From Melieria omissa (Eukaryota; Arthropoda; Insecta; Diptera; Ulidiidae): a stretch of DNA of 64,000 nucleotides. Under the pieces are notes generated by a model that was given only the letters and a program-made list of their open reading frames with translations, did not search any database and had not been told where the DNA came from. The DNA lies in the NCBI GenBank assembly GCA_963971225.1, contig OZ020268.1:47852404-47916403 (forward strand). The letters run 5' to 3'. Made by a program: the position numbers and the translations under genes. Of this stretch, positions 13,005 to 61,124 are shown piece after piece; positions within the stretch are counted from its first letter, which is position 1, and each line of letters begins with the position of its first letter.

Positions 13005-13310
13005 TCTCCAACTACCGCGTCGAACACCTTTTTCGTCGAAGCTTCATTGTCCATACGGGAGACACGGTCGTCCTCTTCGTGGACGACCTCCAACTACCTT
13101 ATTAAACAAGTTTTTTGCCGCAACTTCATTGTCCATACGGGAGACAAGATCCACCTCCGATTACCGTTTCGAATACCTGTTTTGCCAGAACCTCATTGTC
13201 CATACGGGAGACATGGTCCCCAATTTCATTGTCAACCTCCAACTACCGCATAGAACATGTTTTTCGCCGAAGTTTCATCGTCTATCCGGGAGATATGGCC
13301 CAATCAACGT
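13005..13310. repeat. four-unit tandem repeat (about 80-105 bp)
   Basis: Each unit contains CTCCAACTACC, then a GAACA-type link, TTTTTCGCCG, CTTCATTGTCCATACGGGAG and ACA. CATTGTCCATACGGGAGACA lies at about 13046, 13130 and 13193, with a changed fourth copy (CATCGTCTATCCGGGAGATA) at 13276. Composition is GC-richer than the surroundings. The staggered ORFs at 12845-13320 are frames through the repeat. Confidence 0.7.
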
Positions 13311-13329
13311 AAAAAACTGAATGTTGATT

Positions 13330-13575
13330 CGCTGTGCTACGTCCATGTCTTCTCGAACACCCCTAGAACCGCTATGTCCAGAATAGGCGTCCTATAGAGT
13401 CCAAGCTTTCTTCTTGGCCCATAAAGACCCACCGAGCCCATAGGTGCGTATTCCTTGGTTTTTTCTTAAGTCTGACATCATTGATGCTGTTTATGGCGCT
13501 GCCAAGGTGGACAAATTCCTTGACAACTTCAAAAGTACAACTGTCAGCCTCGACGCGAGATCCTTAGACAGTGCG
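13330..13575 (-). pseudogene. LINE reverse-transcriptase C-terminal remnant
   Basis: On the minus strand, starting near 13575, the translation reads approximately TFEVVKEFVHLGSAINSIND and then KKKPRNTHLWARW. This resembles the region after the RT thumb of non-LTR retrotransposons (FEVVKEFxYLG). Stops and frameshifts follow. No other LINE domain is nearby. Confidence 0.5.
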
Positions 13576-13699
13576 AGTCCCTGCCCTGCCCTCATTTCAG
13601 ATTTAACTTTTCTTATATGTAGCATCTTTCATTGGATGCCATTGTCTACTTTTGAGTCATCAAATTTCGCGACTTGCTCAAACTAATGTTTTGGTAATT

Positions 13700-15240
13700 T
13701 TTCTAAAATGTCAATTCTTATTTTTGCTACTTTTCAAATCCGATTATTTGGGTTAGAAATCAAAAATAATATTAAATCTGTTTTCAGAGTTTGTATGTCC
13801 TTTTTAATTGAACTTATAGCGCCTGGATCCAGAAGCTTTACGTTTTAGTTATCTAAAACCATTCGTGCGCAATTTGGATCAAGCTTGTACCAATTCGGTG
13901 GGGTCTCGCGTACCACAGTTTGAAAACTAATTTAAAACATCTTTCTATGAGTCTAAAGCATTAAACACTTTCTATCTCTTTACACACTTGGTATTTCAAA
14001 TTGTTCCAAACTTTTTTTACAAATCTGATAAATGCAAACCTCTAACGTTTGTTAACGTTTCTTTTACAAGTCCAACAATATTTCTTCCTGACGCCGAATC
14101 GCTCAAATTTCAGTTCATCTATTTGCATAGATTTGATTGCTTGCTGTGCCATAAACTGCCAGTGTCACGCCTTCTATTGACCCTCTTTGACCTCGCACAC
14201 CCTTATTGTAATTACACTCTCCAGGTATTTTATGATCAAAACGCCTTTATTTCTCCGCTAGTGTCATCTATTTCGAATAAGCATAGCTTTCTAGCCACAG
14301 TTCGGGAAAGTTCACCCCAAAATGCCGCCAATATTTGCCAACAGCAAAGTTCAATAATTTAACTTTTACCACTTGGTGTGCGTGCCGCAGTGGCCGCGCA
14401 ACAAATCAATAAAACGTATTTTTAGTTCTTAATTATTACTTTAACTAATAACGCCAGCAATGGGCTGTTCGTCCTGCCCCTCGCCATCGATGTTGTTTAA
14501 ACGCCGCGCTGACATGAAAACCGCAAGTGAACTGCGTTCCTTCCTGCGAAATTTTCAGTGTTCGGCCGGCCGTTTCTCAAGTCTAATCGTTGCGGGTGCC
14601 GCGTGAAAGTTTGCGCATCAGTGCACAATTCAGAATTTTCGGGTTACAAATTTTATTAACTGCCATCGCACGCACTCGTCGTAAAATGCGATGCCTTCGC
14701 ACGAGCATAATGCCGCACAATGGCTGCCGTTGCAGCGCCTTGCGCCAATATTTACTTTAACTTTCAATTTGCCAAAATATTCGCACGCATTAACAAAATA
14801 TACAAACAATATACAACAACAACAGTGACAGCAGCTCAACAAAGACTTGTCGCCGCCGAGTTCGTCCTCATTGTCGTCTTGATTCTTGCCGTAGCCGTTG
14901 TTGTTTTTGATTTGGTTGTCGTTGTTGTGTGTTGTTGCCAAAAAATTAAATTTACCTAGGTTGGGGTTTTCAAAGAAAATAAAGAAAGAATTTATGTATT
15001 ACACAAATTTACTTAATTTATATGCTTTTAATCAATTTGGCTTTTCTTGTGGAATTTTTGAATATTTGTTTTTTAATCATATTTATGTGCTTTTAAATTT
15101 AATTTGAATATTTTCTTAAATTTTTCATAATTTTGCATCATCTCGAATTTTTATACATATTTATAATTTTTTTCATTTAAAATTTGCACCTTTTCTTGAG
15201 TTTTGTTTTCGTTTTTTCGATTATTTAAAATTTTTTATGA
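13700..15240. other. no gene seen
   Basis: AT-rich with a more GC-balanced patch at 14360-14940, where CAA/GTT repeats give opposing hydrophobic and Asn/Asp-rich frames (14630-14959). The 13988-14362 frame (124 codons) starts at TTG and has no motif. Nothing else supported. Confidence 0.35.
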
Positions 15241-15244
15241 TATA

Positions 15245-15530
15245 CAGGTCTCCCTCGTATAACGCGGTGGTTGCGTTCCAGGAAAATTCCGCGTTATGTG
15301 ATTCGCGTTATAGAAGACTTAACTTGCATATAAATTTTAGGGTTATGTTCCAACAAGCTTTTCCAAAATAAAATAGGTACTAAATTAAAGATGTATGTGC
15401 ATTCCAACTCAAAATCAAAATTCATACTTTATTTAAAATATTAAAAAACAATGGAAAAAAACTGTTTTTGTAAATCGTGTTATATCGAAAACGCGTTGAG
15501 AGAAGTACCGCGCTATACGAGGAAGACCTG
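15245..15530. mobile_element. pogo/Tigger-like MITE, 286 bp
   Basis: TA at 15243-15244 and 15531-15532 flank inverted ends CAGGTCTCCCTCGTATAACG and CAGGTCTTCCTCGTATAGCG, which differ at two positions and continue CGG. The second inner block (TTCGCGTTAT, AAATCGTGTTATAT) also pairs loosely. A TA duplication and a CAG start are typical of the pogo/Tigger group. Non-coding. Confidence 0.78.
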
Positions 15531-15532
15531 TA

Positions 15533-16800
15533 ATTATATTTTATTGATATTATATTTTATTTTTTATATTTATTTTTATATTGTATTTATTATTATATTT
15601 TATATACTTACTATATTTTATTGATCTACATTATTATGTATAAAATTATATTAATTTTTTATCATTTTGTTCGGCATGTTTTATTTTTTTTTTAAATTAA
15701 AAATTGTATTTGATTTTGTATCTTATTATTTTTGTTTAAATTTTTTATGTTGATATATGATTTGAATTTTGATTTAATTTTTTGTATAAAGTTTTTAATT
15801 TTGTCTAATTTTTATAAATATTTTATACTTTATTTTTTCTTAAATTTTCAATGGCCTTCAAAATGGTTTATTACATTTTTTCAACATTTTGAACTTTCAA
15901 TCATTAAATATTTTCCATTAAGTATTTAAAAATTTTCATTAATTTTTTATTTTCTTATTTCCAATTTATTTTTAAATTTTTTATATATTCTTTTGACCTC
16001 TCTTTTTAATTAGTTTCTTTTTGTTTTTATTTTTATGGATTTTTTACATATATTTTTACATACATATTACGTATAGAGTTTGCTATAAATATTTAATTTG
16101 TTAATTGAAATGCTATAAAAATTGTTTTGAACTTTTTCTAAACTTTGTATAGTTTTATGCTATTTGTTTTTTGTTTTATTTTTGAATTTTTTACTGATTT
16201 CTTATAATTTTAAACTTTTTTATAAATTTTGTTTTGTTTTTCTAAATTTCTGTATTTTTCTTTTTAAATATTAATCTGCAATTTTTTAATTTATTCCTAT
16301 TTTCATATATATTTATCTTTTTCTTGTTTAAAATTTGTTTCCTTTTATGTGTTTTCGTATTTTTTGCTTTATTTTATCATTATTAATTTTTGTTTATTGA
16401 TCAATTGTTGGATTTTTTTCTTCTCCATTATTTATTCTTTTTTTTTATAAATTTAATATATGTTTTTAATAATACTTTTTTGCAGATTTTTGGTTCTTAC
16501 ACGTTTTTGTTACACTTTTCAAATCTTGCATTTGTTTTATTGTTTTTTGTTGTTGTTTTTCTTGTTTGTTTAAATTTTTATCTTATTTCTTATTTTTTTC
16601 TCTTATTTTCTCATTTAAATGTCGTATTTTGTGTGGATTCTTGATTTATTGTAAATTTGACTTTTTTTTTTAAATTCATATTTTTTTATTTGATTTATTT
16701 TTTATATTTTTTTTATTTATTGTCTTTTCAATTTTGTTTATTTTTTATCTTTAATTTTTGTTTTTCGTGTATTTAAGTTTTGCATATATATTTTTCAAAT
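15533..16800. repeat. T-rich low-complexity tract
   Basis: Almost pure AT with long T runs and no sequence-specific structure beyond TATTTTAT-type words. Poly-Phe/Leu ORFs at 15732-15929 and 16390-16644 reflect composition. Confidence 0.6.
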
Positions 16801-19176
16801 TTGTTTCTGCTTTCTTTTTGTGGCGACATGTGCAGCGCACAAATTTTATTTTTACACACGAAATTCTCTGCTAAGCGCAAAGCGTTCACTTGATTTCTAC
16901 AATGTCCTAGACCCAAAAACCGAAAACATTTTAACATTTCTACGCATAAAATGCGTTTCTTTTTCAATTACGAAAAGCGAAATTGAATCAGTGCGTTTTT
17001 CTTGTTTTGTTTTTAATTTGTTTTATTTCAAAATTAAATTGTTAGCATCCAAATGTCACAAACTGCCTGACAATTTCATCACTGCGAACGCATTTGACTC
17101 CACGAGTTCATTTGATATCAGCAATGTTTGGAAATGGAAAAATGCAAAATTTCATGATTAATTACTTGATTAGGTTTACTTGTTGTTGGTGCCTTTTTTG
17201 TACTTAAATAGTTAAAAAAAAAGTCGCTGTCTGCGGCCCAAAGTGCTTTGCGTTGATATTTTCGAAGTTTCAATTATTGAGGCCATGGACTGCTTTGGTC
17301 AAAATGTTATGAATTCTTATATTGCATTAGGAAATGAAATACAGCAAACTTTTCAGACCTGCCTTTTTGAAATTTTAACCATTTATTTCCACATTTTGTG
17401 GGCTCATGAATTTTCTTATCCGAAGAACCTAAAACTGATTCTTAAGAATCTTCATAAAACTTCATAAACTCAACAAATTATTTCCTTATAAAATGCTACA
17501 GGTTTTTCTTTTCCGCTCGTTTGACGTCAGGCTGTTACTCACAGATCAATACACAACACTTTCCATTTGAAAAAGTTCAGATTTAATTGCCCATAGCGGC
17601 ATGAAATATGCATTCTCAATTTTTCTGAATAATCGCGTGCTTCAGGCACACGAGCGCGCACAATCTGCACAATAAAATGCCAATTTTCATAAAGAAAGAA
17701 AAAACGAAAACCATCTCCCATGCACTCTTGTAAATTTTTGAAAAGATGCCACCGGTACTGCTGGCACTTTTTGATGTTTGGTTTGAGCACAACACGTGTC
17801 GCCTCAACACCACAAAAATTCGAATTGTTTGCTTCGTAAAACTTTTAGCAGTTAATGAATTTTCGATTAAGCCGCAGCTAAACAGTCATTAGAGCGTTAA
17901 TAGAAAAGTACTCAAGGCTTCTTGCCTCACTTTTCACTCTAACTTTGCTTCACGAAAAATCGTTTTCACTTACTTGATCCAAACAAATTGGTTGCCGTAC
18001 ATTGTTTTCTAGGCTGTTCCATGGCTGCTAATTGCCGTCTCTACTCTTTGACGCATCAATTGGTTGCTGCGTGCTGCATGCGGCCACCCGCAATAATTAT
18101 CGCATGCGACTCTTTCTGACGTTCTTTCGAACAAGTGCACCTCTAAACATGCACTCAATCATTTATTTATTCAATCAAGTCGGTCATCTAATTTTAGCGT
18201 TCGACAGCTATTAGTGCGAGAGCAGCAACAACAACAATTGCTGCAAAGTAAGCTTAATGAGGCTGAATGTCAAAGCCAAGACAGCTAAGTGTTTGCTAAA
18301 TTGCTTGAAATCGTATCATAGTATGTGTTCTCACTGTGCTTGTGTGTGTGCGTATGGGGTTGAAGGTTCTTCAATTATGAGACATTAAATATTAAAAACT
18401 CAGCGCCGTTTGTGCGTTGCCGTTTTGCCTTTTACGTCGAAACTGCGTCAGAGTCTAGTAGTGGTTTTTGTTGTCATATTTAAGGAATAGAAACATAAAC
18501 ACCAAAATGCTAACTAGTCCATTGAGATATTTTTATAATTTTATTTCATGGCATTCTGAATGAAAATCGTTTACTACTTTAGAGCCAAATTAAACACAAA
18601 ATTTTTAAATATGTTTTAGCAAATGTTTCCTCCTATTTTGTAGCATAACTCCCTGTGGATATTTATTCCAGATAATTTGCGGCATTTGCATCTTTTGTGT
18701 ATTAAAGTTTTGCATTTTGTGATTTAGTGGAATGAGGTTTGCTCACCTGTTTCTTAGATCGCTTTTGAACATGAATTAATTCAATCAGAATTGCGAATAA
18801 AATCTTATTCCACTCTTTATCCACACTTTTCTATTGTTTTCCTTGCTGCCTTTTCGATTTCCACCAAATTGTGAAACTAAAAATAAATGCATATTATGAG
18901 CAAAAAGAATAAGTAAATAAAATAACAGAAAACCACATTCAAACGCTTAAGAACGCAATTTATGTGCGGTAGTCATTGGTTGTTGTTGTGGTTGGCGGCT
19001 ATATTGATTTGATTGCGATGATGGCCAGCAGGCCACCGTCCATCCGTCCGTCTGTCTGTCTATGGCGCTGTTACACATGTCAGTCACGCGAAGCAGCCAC
19101 AGTTCACCTGTTGAAGTTGTGCGATTTCCGAGGAGACGTTTCCAGTTCACAAGTGTATTCGAACGAAGTTCTATAG
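16801..19176. other. no gene seen; likely upstream flank
   Basis: AT-rich to balanced. ORFs at 16820-17161, 17539-17813 and 18032-18214 have no motif and overlap opposite frames. (CCGTCTGT) words near 19040 and TG runs begin here. Nothing can be assigned. Confidence 0.4.
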
Positions 19177-20463
19177 TTGTGTGTGTGTGTGTGTGTGTCA
19201 ATAGCCGCAATACTACACCCAGTGCTGCGTCACATTTTCCAGGGTGCATGTGCACCTACAAACATATGTGAGGCCCACTTGAACCCGCACATTTGGTGCT
19301 GTCTTCTTTACTTCTTGATGTCATCGGCTGTATGTGGCCCGCAGCGTGTTTAGCTCATCTGTATTTGTATGTTTACTAATGTGTCTGTGTGTGTGCGGAA
19401 AATTGTGTGTCTGAAAAAAAGGCGCAGCAAAACTTTCGCTTTTCGTTTTTCTTTTCACAGACACACACACACACAGTTGAATCAATCCACCGACAGCCAC
19501 TCTACTCCACTTAAATACGGGTGGAATGGGCAAAAATTGTATCAACTTGAGCGACGTAAGTCACACACACATACACACACTTGTCCACCGAATTGCCGCC
19601 TTGCGTTACACAGCAACAGATAAACGTGTGCGCCGCTGCGAATGTGTACACATGGCCCATTCCGCTGCCATATCGGCGTTCGGTGTGTGCTCGCGTGTGT
19701 TCAGTGTGTGTGTGTTTGTTGTGAGCGAGTGGTGTTGTTCGTCGTCGCCACACATTCGCAACGCATTTTTCAAATTTTTTAATTTCAGTACATTCGCGGC
19801 AATATGAGCGGCAACATGTCGATCGAGCGACCGCACTCGGCATTGTAGCAAAACTCGCGAGAATCTGTGCAAAATAGCCAAACGCTAAACGGCAGCGATA
19901 ACGTAAACGTCAAACAAGACTAACGGAATATTTTCACATACAACAAACAATTCAATCATTCACCTGGTTCGACGCGAAAAGGTGTTAAAAGATCACATAA
20001 TCATAATACAGAAATTTTGCTAAAACCTGTTGAGAACTACAAAGTGTATGTGTGAAAAATTCGCCTACTAAAAGCGCAATTTGTGTTTTTCAGAATTGTT
20101 TCTTTTCAATAATATTGTTGCTTATGCAAAATAAGTGCAATGTGACTTCTTAGAATCGAATGATTTTTTACAAAAACAAAAGCCCTCAAACTTATATAAA
20201 ATAAAAAGCCCCCAACACCACAGGTGCATGTGTACCTAAAGTGCCTCAACAAACAGCGCACAGTGTAAAATAGACAGTCGCCACGGCGCTGATTTCTAAG
20301 CCAATTATACAGGCCCACACATTGTTCGAGCTTTGCTTAGGTGTCGAAAGCGAAAACCAAACAAAAAGAATCTAAACAGTCCCAAAGCCAAAAAGTGCAG
20401 TCAACAGCCAACCACATCAATCATCAACAACACGCAAAAGCTACGCGCAGCAAGTCAACCCTG
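19177..20463 (+). promoter_or_regulatory. probable 5' flank and 5' UTR of the long sgg form
   Basis: This stretch lies directly before the ATG at 20464. It holds TG/CA microsatellites (19177-19198, 19461-19478, and several shorter) and then A-rich, CAA-rich sequence typical of fly 5' leaders from about 19900. Several short upstream ORFs occur. I see no convincing TATA box, and the transcription start cannot be placed by eye. Confidence 0.35.
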
Positions 20464-55410
<34,947 letters not shown>

Positions 55411-56043
55411 CGAGCTGTTAACGGAGGGCCTATTATTTCTAATAAGAATAATAATAATATAATTAATTAATAAATACAATACAGAAATGAAAAAAAAACA
55501 CAATAAAAAAAACAAACAAAAACAAAAGAAAATACATTTAACGTATAATTAATTATATATTATATGATAATATTAATAAAAGGAAAAATTGCAAATATAA
55601 AGAAATGCATAGAGCAAAAGAAAAGCGTGCGCAGAAAAGAGCAGCAAATAAAAGTTGCATGAGAGAAAAAAAACAGAAAAAAAATCAAATAAAGCTAATA
55701 GAGGTAAACTTGAAAATCGAGCAGAACAAACATTATGATTATTACTAGCGCAGCAGAGAAGCAACAACAACAACAAAAGTAAATGCAACAAAAAACCAAT
55801 TCAACTAGAAAATAAAGCAAAATTTATATAAACAAAAAATGGCAACAAAAACCCCAAAAAGTAAAAGTAAGCTGCAACAGAGCAGCAGAACAGCAAAATG
55901 AAAAACCACTATTATTTGAGAATATTAATTTGAAAACAAAAATGGAAGAAATGAATAAAATTGAATAAAAGAAAATGAATAGTATAAATAACATAAATAA
56001 ATATATAAATATATATATTTGATGAAATATATATTGGCGATCT
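55411..56043 (+). other. sgg: likely 3' UTR of the long-tail sgg transcript
   Basis: A-rich sequence with many AATAAA-type hexamers (for example near 55574, 55811 and 55966) and CAACAACAA runs at 55762-55778. No coding signal. The poly(A) site cannot be chosen by eye. Confidence 0.45.
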
Positions 56044-56253
56044 ATGTTGTGGCCGAGAGCGACGCAGGAGCAGTCAAGTAGTGGTGGCCAGCAGCAGAGG
56101 TCAGCCCAGAAGTGTGGGCCGCACTACAAGTGGCACACCTGCCTCAACTGCGCTTTGTTTCTGGTAACCGATACCCAGAAGTGTAGTTGTCCTACGTGTA
56201 GTGCGCTGCGCAAGTGTGGGCTAACCAGCTGCACAGCAGACGATGAACGATGA
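56044..56253 (+). CDS. candidate small Cys-rich ORF (69 aa), function unknown
   Basis: An ATG ORF of 69 codons stands as a GC-rich patch inside A-rich DNA that is otherwise like a 3' UTR. The first part is Gln/Ser-rich. From residue 24 it has nine Cys and two His (C24, H27, H31, C33, C36, C47, C49, C52, C58, C63), including TCLNC and CSCPTC. That spacing could bind zinc but matches no family I know. Two internal similar pieces (CCCAGAAGTGT at 56105 and ACCCAGAAGTGT at 56173) suggest duplication. It lies 634 bases after the long-tail sgg stop, so it may be a downstream ORF in that 3' UTR or a separate small gene. Confidence 0.3.
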   Translation: MLWPRATQEQSSSGGQQQRSAQKCGPHYKWHTCLNCALFLVTDTQKCSCPTCSALRKCGLTSCTADDER

Positions 56254-58826
56254 ATGAAAGTAAAACCAAGAAAAACTTGATGCACGCAAATCGAAGATTG
56301 CAATTAGCATTAAATGAGTTAAGTTAGCAAACGGCAAGCAAAACAAACACACCCACACACACATACACAACCACAACATGTCGAAGGAAAATCAAAATCA
56401 TATGCAAACAAATTAAAACCTAAACTTAAAAGAAATGCAAACAAATTTATAAAGCAAATTCCCTCTTAACACTGTGCACCACTTTTTAAAAGGCCAGCAC
56501 CAACACTAACAACAACAAAAATACTTAAACAAAAAGCAACCAATCACAAAAAACAAAGAGAACTTCGTTTATTGTTTTTTTTTTGTTTATGAATTTATAG
56601 CAGCTGCAGCTGCATAGACGATTTTGAAACACACTTTGTCGCCTGTAATACACAGCTTGCTGTCCAATTCCCCCTCACCGCTCTTAAGCTACCCACAAAA
56701 AACCCCTTAAGCCGGCTGCCGGCCACGGTTAGGCACTGGCAGCAGCACCGCCCAAGGCTTGCTAACCAAGGCAACAACAACAACAAAAACATGCATACAC
56801 ATAAAAAGTCTATTTAAGCAAATTAAATGAGAAGAAACTAAACAACAAAAAAAAAACATAAATAAAAACAAAAAAGCGAAAAACAACAAACAAACGTAGC
56901 TGCAATTGAAAATATATATATATATATATATATAAATTAAAGTAAATATTATTAATACTAATAATTAATATTAATTAATAAAAAATTATTTAATAATTAA
57001 TTCATAAAAAAATTAATTAATAAATAAAAACTAATGAGTAATGATGCGATGTGTAAACGGTTTAGCAGAGATAAAGCAAGTAAAATATGATTAAACTTAA
57101 ACTAAAACAATTTCTCTTGTGGTAAGTTCTTCTGTTTTCTACTACACACACACACACTACACTCCCTTCCCTACCGCTTTTGATTTTATGTCTCGTTTAA
57201 CTTTTAGTTTAGTGGCGTTTCACTACGTTTTCTCTATGCATATAAATAAATATATATAAATAAATATATAATTAATTATTATAATTTTTGTCATCGTTGT
57301 AAGAATCGTAAGTCGTAAACAAATGGAAAACGTAAAAAAGCATAAAACTATATAAAATTATGTCATGTTTAATATATAATTTTTTTTTAGCTTACTATAC
57401 GCTAAATGAAACAACTACAAAAACCACTAAATTGTATGTTTAATTTAATTATTATTAATTTTAGTTGAACGTGGCTAATTGAAAAATTTTTAAATTCAAC
57501 TACAATAAAGTTAAAACAAATTCAATAAAAAACAAAAATACAAATAAAACAAAACAAATGCAAACAAACTAAATTTCCCAAACTGAAGCAAAAGTGCATC
57601 TGCAAAGCGATGAATCACTAACACAGATATGCCGAGCGTACTGCGTGTAGTGCTGCTTTAACTGAATTTGGTAGCCAATGTGCCGAAATGTAGTTTTTGT
57701 TCATACAGAACGCTCGACATATTTGAGTTAAGCCAGCACGGCCTTTGCGTACACCTCACGCCCAGTACCGCCCAAGCGAAAACAAGCACCAACACATTCT
57801 CTTTCACACACACACACACACATATACAGTGGCGCAGACATGATTTCTTCTTGGAGGCGTTTTCGTGCAGAATTTTTAAAACCATGTTGCCGCCCAAAAT
57901 GTTTGTAACAAAAAGATATTTAAAAGGGGGTTTGAACCCCAAAACTTCCATTGCATGCTCCACTGCACACACACACACATCCTCGCAGGCAGCACAAGTA
58001 AATGGAAGTGTCGCGGAAATTTAACATAAATAAATATATATGAAAAACTTGCATATAAACACAACCTTAAACTCCAAACACACACACATATATACACGAA
58101 CACACACACATACACATGTACTCCACACCATTGCAAATGCTGTGTACGTGATTACGTTTGTAAAATTTCTTTCAAGCTTGCAACATTTATTAGTATAAAA
58201 AAAGAACGTCACACACGCAGACAAAATGGTAAATCAATCGCCACCACAACAACAACAACAACAAACAATTGAAATAAAAACAACAACAACTCTAATATAT
58301 GCATTCATTGCATTGCATTAGAAAAGTCGAAATTTCATTAAGAAATGTTATGCAAAACTTACATAAATGAATTCAAATGAAAACTCTTTAAAATCAAATA
58401 AAAACGACTACAACAAAAACAAGCTAAACAAAAAAAATTCAGAAAATATAAAGAAACCATACCGAGAGTTCTTCTTTCAATACAAAAAAGAAAACGCCAC
58501 GTTTCACGTTAAGTTTGCGTTACGTTTACTTTACGTCTTGCAGCTTGGGTGGCTGAACATGTGAGTTATTGATTCAAAACTTTGGAGTCATTTGTTGGTA
58601 GCGACAATTTTTTACTTCCCCTTCTCCTTCCTACTTCTTTTTACTTCTATGGCATTCACTGTTGATGATTTTTTGGGCTTCAAAGTTGTAAACATTTGTT
58701 AATATGAATGTGATTCACTACACTTCGCTAACCTGTGAATGTCCTTCATCATCGTTAAAACGGATTTGCTTTCTCCCAATGTGTGATTTGCCCTTTTAAA
58801 TCCCAACTTACTAAACTAGCCATGAC
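56254..58826. repeat. A-rich, simple-repeat-rich flank
   Basis: It contains an (AT)n run at 56912-56934, (AC)n runs at 57807-57823, 57967-57978 and 58077-58110, and CAACAA runs at 56776 and 58243-58264. A piece at 57829-57960 (TGGCGCAGACATGATTTC, AAAAGGGGGTTTGAACCCC) may be transposon-derived. No gene supported. Confidence 0.5.
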
Positions 58827-58930
58827 AACCTCTTACCGGCTTAGGCTCTGCTGCAAAAGCTCTCCTTCTCCAGTTGGTCACACCAAGAGATGATTAGACG
58901 TTCTCAACTTGGTCCTTCCACCGGAATGCT
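58827..58930. repeat. second copy of the 12.6-kb dispersed repeat
   Basis: GGCTTAGGCTCTGCTGCAAA, AGCTCTCC, CCAGTTGGTCACACCA and AGAGATGATTAG match 12631-12705 in order. Confidence 0.55.
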
Positions 58931-61120
58931 AACTGGTTGCACTAAATTTGAGCATCTAATAGTCCAGGACATAGGAACATTTCAGGAAACCACAGAATGA
59001 AAATCTCCACTAAAATAGAAACTGCGTAAGTCATTTTATTCAAAACAGTAAAACCTATAAAGATTGAAATCTTTTTGGAATAATTCAAAACTGTTTAATT
59101 TTGTTATAAAAATCTGACAATCTTAAAACAAGAGACACGTCTTGAAGGCGAATTTGTTTGGTCTTCGAATTGATTTGGTCTTAGTTGACTAACTTGACGA
59201 TGACTGTCAGATCGTCACTAAGTGGAAAACCTTGAGTGTTGGCCCATGTGATCTAAACTCCTTTAAATTGTGCCTGGAATTCGGAGTTCGCTTTGCCTCG
59301 ATCTCAAAAACATCTCAACGATTAGCTAGTTCCACCTTTATGCTGCTAGCCGTACAGTCAGACCCCCTCAAATTGCAAGTCGATTAACTGAAAAAAAAGG
59401 TAATGTAATTTTCCGTATTCCTTTTTTGTTTTTTTCAGTTATATTTCATTAAATATCAAAGCTAATGAAACACGTGGTATAGCAAATTTCAGATCTAAGG
59501 TAGGTACGTTTTTTAACACCATTGAGATCTGATTATCATTAGCACAGATTGGATTATGAAATTTTTTGGGGTACTTTCAACACATCCTGTAATGACTTAT
59601 TTTCGCTCACTTGGTTTATTCAAGAAGGAAATATTTTAAAGCCATTGAAGGTAAGCAAAATTGGAACCAGAAAAAAATCCATATAATTATTTTGGTAAAG
59701 CTCTTCCGTGCTGGTTGACAATGCGGCTTAAAGTATTCGAATGTGCATTGTTTCTTTTTTCTTTAAAACACTCACTGTGCGCCTAAGGACCTCTACTGAG
59801 CTTTGCTAGCATTGGGTTCATTGATCTGATTGATTTTGGGTGCTTAATTTTTGTACATCCTACACTGAACTGTCAGTGTACAGTATTCACTTTGGTGTAT
59901 AGTTTGCTCAGAAGGCGAGAAAAATATGGGAAAGTATAGTCGATGGAAATTAAAAGTTTTAAAGAAGCTAACCGCCTAAACTGAATACAGCTAAGAGTAT
60001 TTAAAGAAATTTGAAAACCCCATCTGAGTAACCTTGGAGCACGTTCTTTGATTTAGTTCTGTGTCTTATTCTTCCTGTTAGAAGGGGTCCCGAAGCATGA
60101 CACTGAACTTCGCCGCCCGACCACGTCGAACCACAATGTTAAGGACCTCACCCTGGTCGGTTGACTTACCTAACCTCAATTATTTGAAAGTTTTAAACTA
60201 TTTACAGCCACTGTTGCGATGCGGTCCTCAGTTTATTTTAGCAAATGTTTCCATCGAAAAGAAAAGAGCCTCACATTGTCTTTTAAATTTCCTGAATTCT
60301 CTTACAAATCCCAGATGATCATCACACCGCGCTAGAAAATTAATTTTATCAATTGGAATTAACATACACGAGTTGCGAATTGGTTAATTTACAATTGGTC
60401 ACCTAATGTTTCAAGCAGTTAATTTCTTAAAAAAAATCTAAAAATTGCAAACTTACTATAAAACAAATGTTAAAATTAATAAATAAAATAATTATGCAAA
60501 TTAAAATCATTTATTTATTTAATAAAACAAATAAAAACTAATAAAAATTAATTCCTAAATAATAAAAATTTGAAATTAAGAAATGTAATCAAAAAATAAT
60601 AATTAAATAAATTAATTCACTAAACCACTGACATAAATAATTATTTAAAATACATTTAAAAATTAGTTTAAATAATAAAAATGTATTAATAAATAATGAC
60701 AAATACGCAAATGAATTAATAATTATAAATTAATTCATTAATTTTTCAAATGTGTCTTTAGTTAAATTTAGTTCATTTATTTATGTATTTTCAAAAAATT
60801 TCAACAATCTTAAATAAATCACAAATAATTCATAACTTTAACTTAATATATTTATATACATATAACTATATATATATTTTCATTTATTATATTTTGTTAA
60901 AAAAATACATTAATTAAATAATAAATATTGATGAATTATTAATTAAAAATCAACTTACTAATATTTAAACTGAATCTATAGTTCATTTTTATTATTCAGT
61001 TTATTAATTAGTTTATTCTTATTATTAGTAAATTTAATTAATTTATTTATTTATTTTTATTAAAAATTTTAACAGTTTAAAATTAATCAAAAATAGTTTA
61101 GAACGGTTAATACATACAAA
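58931..61120. other. no gene seen
   Basis: 60400-61100 is almost pure AT with AATTAATTA words. 60090-60320 has a 73-codon ORF (MTLNFAARPRRTTMLRTSPW) I do not recognise; it may be transposon debris. A balanced patch at 59150-59400 has no motif. Confidence 0.45.
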
Positions 61121-61124
61121 TTAA

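Noticed and set aside
13988..14362. A 124-codon + ORF
   Set aside because: It starts at TTG, shows no codon bias or splice context, and matches no family I know.
57658..58224. Cys/Val-rich minus-strand ORFs
   Set aside because: Generated by ACACAC microsatellites; no domain.
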